Program-made: the position numbers and the translations under genes
Source of the DNA: Pseudisothecium myosuroides
Taxonomy: Eukaryota; Streptophyta; Bryopsida; Hypnales; Lembophyllaceae
Direction of reading: 5' to 3'
Length of the DNA stretch: 64,000 bases
Assembly: GCA_951799445.1 (NCBI GenBank)
Contig: OX637290.1
Span: 2,482,501 to 2,546,500, forward strand
Notes under the pieces: model-generated
What the model saw: only the letters and a program-made list of their open reading frames with translations
Databases searched by the model: none
What the model was told of the DNA's origin: nothing
Shown: one piece after another, positions 48,744-62,728 of the stretch
Layout: every line of letters starts with the position of its first letter
How positions within the stretch are numbered: position 1 is the first letter of the stretch

Positions 48744-51700
48744 AGTAACACCAGTTACTTGTGACCCTTTCTAAATCCATTAAATTTAGGTTCTTGCCTA
48801 AAATGTGAAGCTTCTATTCATTTGAGGACACCTGTTTCTAGTTTTTTGAAAATTTATTTGTGGTTTTCTAAAACATGCATTCTAAGAGAATTTAGCTAGA
48901 ATCTCCTTTTGACTACCAAAAAGACCTCACAAAAGTTTTCTATTATGGCAATGGGAACCATGTTGAATTGCTTATTTGGAAATTGTTGCTTTATCACGTA
49001 CATGAATGCTCCATCATGTACCAAATGTATTTTGAGAGTCCACTTCATTCAATTTCTAAAACAATATTCAATTCCATCTTTGAAGCTACTGGATGATAAT
49101 ACCTATTAACATGTTTTTTTCATTTACGCCGTACAAAAAGCAAGAGTGATGCAATTGTTTACATCTATATAAATAGATGAAACATACAAAATGTGGATGA
49201 ATCTCAAATTATCATCCCAAAGAGTGTACATCCACTCCCCAAAGAGTGATTCTATCTTTAGAATATATAGCACATCAACAATTTCATCTACTGAAAATGG
49301 GAGAATATATTGCCTAATATATTAAAAATAACTGTTGCTTTTGAATGAAATATCGCTCAAAAACACACACGCTAGTACAATGGCTTTCATAAGTATTCGT
49401 ACACTTCAAAAGTTGCCATAAGGCTAATTGAAAAATAAGATTTTCCCAAGAAATTTTGGACATGTTGAACAAGTACAAGTAACACACTTGTATATAATGA
49501 TTATTCAAAGAATTTTGAACAAAATTTTCAAGTTTATTAGTGCAAAAAACCCTTTTAATACAAGTAAATGCTTTTCAAGATCTTGTAGTAAGTGGAATGA
49601 GAATTCTTTATAGAATTTTCTGATGAGAAGTTCACATATTGTAAAGTTCTATTGAAGGAAATATGACTTCATATAAGTAGTTATCTTTTTATAATTTAGT
49701 CCAAAACTATCCAAAACTTCATGGAAAATAATACATTGTATTTTAATACACTTTTCAAAATTTTCAAAATTTTTGGAGATTTTTGGAGTAAATTGTAAAA
49801 AATGCAACTATTTTGAACCGTATCTTAGTCAATAATACATCAGTCTTTACAATTTGTAAATTTGTAAATTTGTAATCCAAAATTTTTAGAAAGGATTCTC
49901 ATTTTTCTTACTAAAGAATCTTGAAAAAACTTTACTTGTGTTAAAAGTCTTTTCACTAATAAATTTAGTAAAATTATTAAAAAATAAGGATTTTAAAAAT
50001 TATAAAAATTTGTTTTGTGCAAATGTATTACTTGTATCACTACATGTCTAATTTTTTTTAAGAATCTCAAGTTTTTGAAATAGTTATGGCAGTTTTTGTA
50101 AATGTTCAAAACATTTTGAAAGCCACTGTACCTATGCACCTTGGAAAATTGAAAATAATCAAATTTTGGATTCTTGATGATACTTGGATTTTTCATAATA
50201 CTTGAGTTCTAAATGAAATCCTACGTGGATGGATAGGGTGCAATTTTTTCCTTGTTCATTTTGGGTGTCCACAAAGTTTGAAGGTAAATTCACCAGACAA
50301 TTTGACTTACCTTATCAAATGGTTGCTCTAGCCTAGTTAGCCCATTGGTCTAATAGATGAACATACCCAATTTTTCTAGACGGTTAGACTTTTATAAACC
50401 ACTATTGCACCCATTCTAGCTCATATGGTAAACTTAGGTTTCAACAATACAACTACTCAAAGTGACCCTAAATTTATGGAATAAATTGAAAACTCCCAAA
50501 AGACAAAGTAGGTGATGTAAAAGAGCTTGAAAAGTTCATCAATATGATGTAGAAGGTATATTTGTGACAATATTATTCTTAATTGGTTTTAGAAAAAAAA
50601 TTATAAAAATAAATATTCTAATTCTTTATGCTAAATCATTCTTAACATGAAGATTTAGTAATTAATTCTAAACTAAACTATGTAACTATCTTTTTCTTAA
50701 ACAAATAAATGAACTGGAAGACATTATAACAACTTATTCTAGCAACAAATGTCTACATTGTATACTACAATGTAATAAATGCCCACTAAAATGTAGATTT
50801 GGATTTTACGTGCAAAGCAAATAATGTTGCAACTTTGTGGGTTACTTACATAATTTCCATGCAAATCTTAAATATCTTCACTTGAAGCATACTTCCATGC
50901 ATTCTTGACTTGGTGAATTTTTGAACATTTATTAGTAAGTGGAGAAAATTGATAAGTAATTGTGTCAAGCTTGAAGACTTCTATATTTTTGAAATACAAT
51001 ATATTATTGAAAGGTCTAGCTTGTATAAAAACTATGTACATGTTACCACCGCATTGTACCACGTTAGAAAATCATTAGTACTGAATAATTGGAGGAATTA
51101 TATATACCAACATGCCATACTTTAGCTTGCATATTATAAATCATTAGTCTAATTTTGCTAAGATTTTCCATTGGAATATTATGATTCACCTTTAGGCAGT
51201 ACAAAATTTCCTTCAAAACAATTGCCTTCCCAAATCCCATATTCAAACCTACGTTATCCACTTGAGCTAGATGGGGCGCATTGGAAGTCCTCCCACTCCT
51301 TGTTGTTGATTTGAAAACACCAACACCTCTACATAAATTTATATCATTATTACATCTTCTATGTCTCCATCTAGCTGTAGCAACTCAGCAAGAGTTGGTG
51401 TCACAATCTACTAAAATGAATATGGAATTTCTTTGCATAGTTAGAGGGTTATTTTGTGCTTGGTGGCAATTGCATACATGTTTGCGTCAAAAGATTATAG
51501 AAAAACAAGTTTGAAACCCTTCTTTAACAAAAAATTCCTTTTGCACCATCTTCAAGTTCATATGCTTAGTCTCCCAAATCTTTGAGAGGTGAAAACTTTT
51601 TCCATTGGCCTTGTCTTTGATTATATCCAAGGACCTTTTTAGAAATTAGCTTTTCCTCTTCATCTATAAAATCCCCATAACTAAAACTTCCTTGAAAATT

Positions 51701-51829
51701 GAATTTGAGCATGGCATCTGATGGTTTGGCCATAATGATTGGATACTAGTATTATAAAATATTATCATTATAAATGCTTAGAAATTTATAAGATGAAATA
51801 AACAAGTTTTTACTTCCATTCCGTACAAA
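48744..51829. other. Intergenic, no gene or transposon recognised
   Basis: About 3 kb of A+T-rich DNA with only short frames. I could find neither terminal repeats nor family similarity; old decayed elements may be present. Confidence 0.35.
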
Positions 51830-52755
51830 TTAACCCCTAAAGGACCAAGGCCTTTTTTCGTCCAAAAAACACTCAAAACTGCCATTCTATAGCAAGAAGT
51901 AAAAAAATTTGAAATTTTTTTTTTCACATCTAACCATAGGATCTTACACCTAACTAGTATGAGAGTGTGTGGAAAAAATTTCAGAATTTTTTACCGCACA
52001 GGTTGCAAGATATCTGGGTTTAAAGTGAAAAAAACAAGTTTTTAAGCACATTGCAGGACTAGATTTTTTGACTTTGAACATTTTTAACTTAAAATTTTTG
52101 CACTACAGAGTTTTGAGCCTTAAATCTTTGTAGTGGAGAATTGAGTTGAGATTCTAGGGGAAAAAAAAAATTCAAAAAAACTTAATTATCATTCTTAAAA
52201 AAATTGGTAAGTAGAAGTAGATACAAGATAGAAGGAAAATCTAAAATATTAATATCTCTTAGATGGAATTAAAATGCACTAATTCCAATGGTGAGATTGT
52301 TCTAGCAAGTAAACTAAACCGTGCAAAAAACAATTTGAAAAATTGCATTCAGAAATGAATCCTACAAGTTAGTTTTTTCAAGAAGATGCTTTAACTGCCC
52401 GAAAAACAAGAATGTCCATAACTTTCTCATAATGTATCCAAATGAAATGAATCAAAGCTTTCCAGATAGGCAATAGTATAATCTATGAGAAAAAAAATAT
52501 TTAAAAAAACAATTCAAATTTTTGTCCATTTTTTTTTGGCTGCCCGGGCTGAACGCCGTCCCCTGTTTTGAGCTTATTTAGTCATAATTTTTTTTCCCGG
52601 GCACCAATTGTGAAAGAAAATATATTCCCATAAAGCTTATCAATTTTTCTATCTCCAAAAAAAGTTTCAAAAAATTAGGACAAAATTTCAGGCCGTAGGT
52701 ACTTGCCCAAAATTGCATTTGTCCCCCGAAGGGACAACGGTCTTTTAGGGGTTAA
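51830..52755 (+). mobile_element. piggyBac-like miniature element (TTAA family 1), copy P3
   Basis: TTAACCCCTAAAGGACC on the left and GGTCTTTTAGGGGTTAA on the right, 926 bp including both TTAA. Opposite orientation to P1, P2 and P5. The best-preserved ends of the family. Confidence 0.85.
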
Positions 52756-53679
52756 GAGAGCTTGAAAAAGTTGTGGCAACGGAAGTCAAGCCAAAATGCT
52801 CATTATATATCATTATGTGATTTTCTCTATTGGCATGGGAAGTGAATTCATCTCTTTCAAGTCTTCTTGAATTAACATTCTCCATCATGTCAAAATGAAT
52901 TTCTTCTTGTCTTAGAGATGATTTTACTTTGTACTTAAGCTCAAATTGATTTATCCAGACTTTTTAGTGTTGTTTCAAACAATTGTTTAAGGGGTTCAAT
53001 AACTCTTCAACAAGATGCAAGCTACATCCTAATAAGAGGGTGGGATAATGCAATATTGTATGAAAACCTTCTTTCTAAGAAGATGGTTGTTTTGTATTTG
53101 AATGAAATTTATATAAATAATTTTTTTTGCATAAACGTATTTTCACTATTAATCTTTCTCTTCAAAACAAGGCTATGTGAGAAATATATATATATATATA
53201 TAATCATATTATTTAAAATACCATATTATTAATATTGTATCATTGATTGTTCTAAAATAGGACTAAATCATTTATTAAATATGTAATCTAACAAAGATTT
53301 CACAAAAGAAGAAGATTATTAGTAAAAATTTGTATTACATTACCATAAATGAAGGTGTTTTGGGCTTGGTTTTGGGGTATTTTAGGTCTTGAAGAAGTGT
53401 AGATTTTGAGCTACATTCTATTCCCAGCTGTTAGGAAAATTCTACTGAAGTAATTATTGATATACATTTTATTTAAAGTTGATTTATTTATTTTTTAAAA
53501 AGCATGACTTTTTCATTAATAATTAGTATAATTTATTTCTCTATTTCAAAGAGTGATTTGCTCTAGGCACTATTTTAGTCTAGTATCTAAAATGAGTCTT
53601 TTTAACCAATATTGTTATATAGTCAAATTCTTTTGGAGAAGTCGTTGAGATTCTTTTGGATTGTTGTGATTGTTGATTT
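52756..53679. other. Intergenic, no recognisable feature
   Basis: A+T-rich with a short (TA)n run near 53,187-53,202. No gene was seen. Confidence 0.4.
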
Positions 53680-53925
53680 TATTCCAATTGGAAATTTTTC
53701 TTCAAACCCTTGTGCCATTTTCACAACCAAAAGAAAAAAAAAAAAACATTTTTTAAAATTTTAAAATTCATAAATTTTCAGAATTCAGTAATTTTCACAC
53801 CATAGGTCCAAACGCTACAAAACAAAGTCCACTCTTCTTCACAAAGAGCTTTTAAATGGTATTAAGAACACAACTAGGAGACGCACGGGCAAGGAAATCT
53901 CACCGTGATAAACACCCTACCTAAT
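53680..53925 (+). repeat. Dispersed repeat family 6, copy 3
   Basis: TTTTCACACCATAGGTCCAAA, GCTACAAAACAAAGTCCAC and AAATCTCACCGTGATAAAC follow the family order. The P4 element starts immediately after it. Confidence 0.6.
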
Positions 53926-54862
53926 TTAACCTCTAAAGTTCCATGACTATGTTTTCATTGAAAACGCTCAAAAACTGCCATTATTAGTACAAGTACCAAA
54001 TTTTTGAAAAAAAATATTTTTTTCACAGATGCAACCGTAGGATCTTGTAGTATGCTGACTTGAGAACACATGGTAAAAATTTCAAAAATTTCCGCTGCAT
54101 GGATTGCAAGATATAAACATTCAAATTCATTACAATCATTTTTTTGGCCCTGCAAAAAACAGGGCAGATGCACTTCATAAGCTTACTTTTATATGAAAAA
54201 ATGTCCAAAATGGTGGTGCTTCTTTGAATTCTTTTTTCTAAACAACTTGGCTACATGCTTAAAAATTTCAAATCATTTGGAATTGTACAACATATAGGAA
54301 AGAAATAGTAAGTAGGAAGAAGTAGAGAATGATTCAAAATTCAAAATTGTTAAGAGTTTAATTATGAAATTGAAAAATGTCAATTCCAATGGTTGTAATG
54401 TTGTAATAAATAATCTACATCTTGTGATTTTATTTTTTTTCAAAAAATATTAAAAATTGAGTGAAATAAACGACTTCAAAGTTTAATTTAGAGTGTAGAA
54501 TCCATAACTGCCCGCAAACTAAAATTCCTCATAACTTTTATCTCATTGATCAAAATGGAATGATTCAAAGCTTTCCAAGGATATATATAAATCTAGATAA
54601 CCAATGTCAAAAAAATTATTTTCGAAAAAAAGATTTTTCTGATCTGCCTGGGCTGCCCCATTACAAAAAATAAAATAACATATTAGGCCACAATGTTTTA
54701 CTCCTATTTCCAAATGTCATGAAATTTAGTGCATATGAAAGATATTCCTTGTCCCCTTCTTCTATTAAAAATTTACCCTGAAATATAGAAATCTCTAATC
54801 ACACATACCTACCCAAAATTTTTATATTGCTAAAAACAGCAGTCTAGTCCTTTAGGGGTTAA
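53926..54862 (+). mobile_element. piggyBac-like miniature element (TTAA family 1), copy P4
   Basis: TTAACCTCTAAAGTTCC on the left and AGTCCTTTAGGGGTTAA on the right, 937 bp. More diverged from P3 than P1 is. It lies between two copies of repeat family 6. Confidence 0.75.
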
Positions 54863-54869
54863 GGTATAG

Positions 54870-55105
54870 AAGACTAGTGTGCCTTGTACCTTTGCCACAA
54901 CCAAAATTAAAGAAAAAATAATTTTGTAATTCTTTCATTTATAAAAACTTTGAAATTCAATAACTTTCACACCATAACTTGGAATGCCACAAAACAAAAA
55001 GCGTCTATCCTTTCTTATAGAATTTTTTTTAATAATAGCAAGAATGCAACCAAAGGGCGCATAGTTCTAGTGATCTCACCGTAACAAAAAAAAACAAAAA
55101 AACAA
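54870..55105 (+). repeat. Dispersed repeat family 6, copy 4
   Basis: GACTAGTGTGCCTTGTACC, TTTCACACCATAACTTGG, CCACAAAACAAAAAGC and GATCTCACCGTAAC match the family order. Confidence 0.6.
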
Positions 55106-55112
55106 AACTCAT

Positions 55113-55462
55113 TTAACCCCTAAATGCCCAAGGCCTTTTTTGAGCTTCTTGGAATTTACTCTAGATTGAACAAAAAGCCAACATTTTGATAATTATTATC
55201 AAATTTTTTTTTGAATTGTGACAATACAAATTCAAACTAGACATATTAAAGATCACATGAGAGAAAGAAAACAATATTAGTTATAATGGATTGAAAGATT
55301 CAATAATGTTTGATTATAAAGAGGTTGAAATTGTGAAAGTGATTTGAAATCTTTTTATCCTTTTTTCACATGTCAAATCTACAATTGAGGTCACCAAAAA
55401 AATACAAGGTCAAAAGATATCAATTATTGAAGGTGCACTAAATATAGTTTTGGGTGTACCAT
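55113..55462 (+). mobile_element. TTAA-type miniature element, family 2, copy 4 (left part)
   Basis: TTAACCCCTAAATGCCCAAGG starts it, and the text then follows 5,160-5,305 and 6,058-6,160 without the MITE found there. It stops where P5 begins, so P5 may have inserted into it. Confidence 0.6.
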
Positions 55463-56380
55463 TTAACCCCTAAAAGACCATTGTCCCCTTGAGGGACAAA
55501 TTAGATTTTAGGTAGGGACCTACGGTCTCAATTATTGTCATGATTTTTTGAAACTTTTTTTAAGATAGAAAAACTTATTAGCTTTGTGGAAATATAGTTT
55601 TTTTCCAATCGATGTCGGGGAGCAAATATTATGCCCAAATAAGCTCAAAATAGGGGAGCCCAGGTGGCAAAAAAAATCCACAAAAATTTGAATTTAATTA
55701 TTTTTTCTTTGTAGATTATATTTTTGTCTACATATAAAGCTTTGATTCATTCCATTTGATCAAGTGATGTGAAAGTTATGGAGCATCTTGTTTTTTGGGC
55801 TATAAAAGCATCTTTTTGAAAAAATAACTTGTAGGATTCATTTTTGAATGTAATTTTTACAAATTTAAAAAAATTAAAGAGTGTCAAATTGTTTATTTTT
55901 CTTGCTAGAACAATCTCGCTATTGGGATTATTGCATTTTAGTTTCAGCTTAGAGATGTTAATAAATTAGATTTTCCTTCTATTTCATACCTACTTCTACC
56001 TAACAATTTCTTTTAAGAATGAAAATTCAATTTTTTTGAATTTCTTTTTTTTTCCTAGACTCTCAACTCAATTCTCCACCATAAAGATTTAAACTCAAAA
56101 CTTGGTAGTGCAAAAAATTTAAGTTAAGAAGGTTCAAAGTCAAATCACCTAGTCCCGCAATATACAAAAGACTTGTTTTCTTCACTTGAAACGCAAATGT
56201 CTTGCAATCTAAGTGGTCAAAATTTTGAAATTTATTCCATACATTTTCATACTAGTTAGGTGTAAGATCCTATGATTAGATGTGGAAAAAAACAATTTTC
56301 AAATTTTGTTACTCTTTGCAATAGAAATGGTAGTTTGAGGGGTTTTTGGCGAAAAAAGGCTTTGGTCCTTTAGGGGTTAA
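55463..56380 (-). mobile_element. piggyBac-like miniature element (TTAA family 1), copy P5
   Basis: TTAACCCCTAAAAGACC on the left and TGGTCCTTTAGGGGTTAA on the right, 918 bp. Same orientation as P1 and P2. Confidence 0.85.
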
Positions 56381-56454
56381 GTGGGTCTAAACTCTGAAAT
56401 ATCAAAATTATCAAATGAAAAATCATGCTCATTTATACATTTTATACAATCAAA

Positions 56455-56655
56455 AAATATCATAAAAATATAATAGTGTATAGTGTATCATAAAAATATT
56501 ATACACTATAATTTTATGATACACAATATCATAAAAATATAATAGTGTATAGTGTATCATGATACATATTATTATAGTGTAAAATATGATATATAATATT
56601 ATAATGTAAAATATCATAAAAATATAATAGTGTATAGTGTATCATAAAATAGTGA
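56455..56655. repeat. A+T minisatellite with internal palindromes
   Basis: ATCATAAAAATATAATAGTG followed by TATAGTGTATCAT occurs three times, with inverted pieces (ATACACTATAATTTTATGAT) between. Confidence 0.7.
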
Positions 56656-56982
56656 TCCGTTTTTTTTAATAACTTCTCATTTCTGTGGAGACAAACATTG
56701 AAAAGACTACAAAGTCAATTGAATACTCTTCACAACCCAACATCAAAGGTCAACAAGAATCAGGAGGATGAAGAAATGCTTTAGAACCCTTTCCATCTCC
56801 ACAGTATTGTCACTGGAACGCCACGGAATGGCATCCGCGGCCCTCCAGGGTTAAGCTTTAATATTCATGCAGTCCATCTTTGACTCTTTGATGATTGGTT
56901 ACCATTGAGTTAAAGAATGACCTGAGTGTATATCGTATACAGGAACGTAACTTCAATTTCATTAAATTGGCTCGTTTCACCT

Positions 56983-57373
56983 ATATGGGAGGCAATCCAT
57001 TCCTGACCACTTAAGGAATTTCATGTATCTACAGGGCAGTTGTGACTAGGAAAATTTTCCCTCTTATAGCAATACATTGTAGAAGGTTTCCAATTTGTTT
57101 TTCCACAATACATAATTATCGTGAATTTTTCAGCGAAAGATTGTGTTTTTTCTATATTGGTGATGTAGGGCTTGCTATTTTCGACCATGGCTTGAAAACA
57201 AATTGATCAAGGGGTGGTTTCAATATTGAAAGTCTTGTAGCCAATCAAAATGTGCCACAATTGCTCCAAGAACCGCGCCATAATTAATCATTGTTCTTCT
57301 CTTGCTTCACAGAAAGAGAACAGTCTATATAGTTAGAGTTGGGCGCTAGTCAAGAATGGGTTGCCTCCCATAT
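56983..57373. mobile_element. 391-bp element with 25-bp terminal inverted repeats
   Basis: ATATGGGAGGCAATCCATTCC... at 56,983-57,007 and its reverse complement at 57,349-57,373 match at 23 of 25 positions. No coding potential; the target duplication is unclear. Confidence 0.6.
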
Positions 57374-57609
57374 TGAAACATAAAACCCATTTGCCCTAGA
57401 ATTTATAACAATTTCTATGGGCTCATCTCCAAGACACAACAAATGTCGCCGACCATTGAAGGTGGAAAGGAAATAGATCAAGACCCTCTCTAAATCAATG
57501 AACCTCTATATTGTAATATTGGCAAGCAGTCTAAGCCCTATTACTTTAGAAAGGTTCTAGTCTACCTAACAAATTGGGATGAATTTGTGATTTTTTTATT
57601 GAGCTTGTC

Positions 57610-57900
57610 AATTAGTGGTGAAATAATGCAATTAATGATTGATATTTCAATGGTTCGGATGGTGTTTAAAAATAATGGATGATATCAATTATTTGGGATG
57701 CATTTTTAGCTTACAAGATGAAATAATGATTTTAATTGATGATTTTTTGTTGGATTGGATAATGTTCTCAAATTATGGATGATATTTGATTACATAGGAT
57801 GCATTTTTAGCTTTCAGGATGAAATAATGCTATTAATGGATAGTAATGTGATTCATTGGATGATATTAAGTTATTGGATGGATGAAGTTAATTTCGGGAA
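57610..57900 (+). repeat. Tandem repeat of about 118 bp, roughly 2.5 units
   Basis: GGATGCATTTTTAGCTT followed by AGGATGAAATAATG and AATTATGGATGATAT recurs with about 118-bp spacing. The 74-codon frame at 57,755 derives from it. Confidence 0.6.
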
Positions 57901-58478
57901 CTTGGTCTTGAACTTGGAGGACTTTTTGAGCATGTTCGCATACGAGTTTTTGTTGACTCGTCTTGATTTGAATGCTTAGGTTCATTTGACTGGCATTCAG
58001 TTGTCTTGCTGGCTTGGTTATTCATAAATATGCTTTAGAGAATCTAGATTCTAGAATATATTATTTTGCCTTCCAACATGATCAAACAAAAACTTTCAAT
58101 AATGCTCAATTGCTTATTCAGACGCATTGAGGTGTGGTTACCTTCGACTCCAAGAATGACTGAGAAAAGATGTGGTCATATGGGAGCAGCCATAATCCAG
58201 CGATCGTTCTTATCAATGGTATCCATATTTCAATAAACTAGCACAATGTCACAATATCAGCGATAAATTCCAAAACCAAAGCCAGCAGGTGCAATAACCT
58301 GTGATACCATTGCGCATCAATTAATTTCTCCACTTTCATTAAAAAATTAAATTGCCTTGTTGGCAAAACAGGGATAAGAAAATGAAATCTAACTTGACTT
58401 GCATCAACATAAGGTTTGAAAACATTAAAGACTCGTATAAAATTCTGGAATACAAGACTTAGCATCTACTCCACTAAC

Positions 58479-61846
<3,368 letters not shown>

Positions 61847-62586
61847 AGCAAATAAAAAAACGCTCTCCGTACCTCTAGTCCTCTTCCAACTCTCTAACGC
61901 AACAGAACTCACACAACAAATCCAAGCCAATCCGAGAAAATTCGAGACAATCTAAGAAAATTCAAGCACATCCAAGGAAATGCAAGGAACTAGGTTAAAG
62001 CGAATTCAAACAAATTTAAGCAAATTAGGTCATTATAAGGCGCAGGGACTCTGCGCGGGAGAGCAGCTGCCGCAGGGAGGAGGGCCGTTGCTGCCACTCT
62101 CCAACTCGCGGCTGCACTCTAGAAGACCTAAACGAGGTTTTCGGGCTTGACTAGGGCTGAGAGAGACGATGACCGGATATTGCCGGTGACATGAGGTGAA
62201 ATAGAGCTCGGTTTTCCGGTTTCTTTCGGGAGTGGACGGCCTGTATCCGGTTTCTCGTCGCGATTCCTGTCGTCGGTGCAGTCGGTGCCGTCCGAAATTT
62301 CATCGTCCGAAAGTTTCGTTGCTTCTGGCTATTTGGGAGGCAACCCCTCACGGGCAGCGAATTTTTTAAGGTTCACCTGTGGTCGTGCGACACGCATCCA
62401 CAGGTTTCAGGGAGGCGCCTGGGTGGCAACTCTTGTTGTTTTTTCTCCTGTCTGAATGGCTCCTCGTGATCACAGAGCAGTATAGATTAGGCGATATCAT
62501 TTTCCATTGTTTTTGACTGTGCTGGCGACTGTTTCTGTTGCACTGTTGCAATTCTGGCGAACTTGCGGTTCCAAGTTTAAAAAAAT
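61847..62586. other. Upstream region of PRMT1, no further gene
   Basis: The proximal part carries an A-rich tract with repeats of AATCCAAG/AAATTCAAG (61,915-62,030), then G+C-richer DNA to 62,560. A promoter is expected here, but no clear TATA box is visible. Confidence 0.4.
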
Positions 62587-62644
62587 TTCACTCAGGGGAG
62601 TCGAACCCCGGCCACATAGGCCTTGCCCAGATGCAATGAGTGAA
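62587..62644 (-). ncRNA. tRNA-like 58-nt cloverleaf with canonical T-arm/B-box
   Basis: On the minus strand: an 8-bp closing stem TTCACTCA with TGAGTGAA; arm TTGC-ATCTGG-GCAA; arm GGCC-TATGT-GGCC; arm GGGG-TTCGACT-CCCC. No unpaired bases lie between stems. The last arm contains the Pol III B-box word GGTTCGACTCC with the 7-nt loop of a T-arm. A run of seven T follows within a few bases. The arms are shorter than in a standard tRNA (5-bp anticodon and T stems) and no ordinary anticodon can be named. It may be a tRNA-derived SINE piece or a chance structure. Confidence 0.4.
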
Positions 62645-62728
62645 CCCACCCACCCCCAACCCAGTTAGTGAACTATTTTGAAAAAAACTTAGAATCCAAC
62701 ACTTGCCGGATTAATGGAAACAGCCTGC

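Noticed and set aside
61847..61930. In-frame upstream start of PRMT1 giving 28 extra residues
   Set aside because: The extra text (MAWICCVSSVAL...) does not resemble family N-termini, while the ATG at 61,846 gives the usual 391-residue length.
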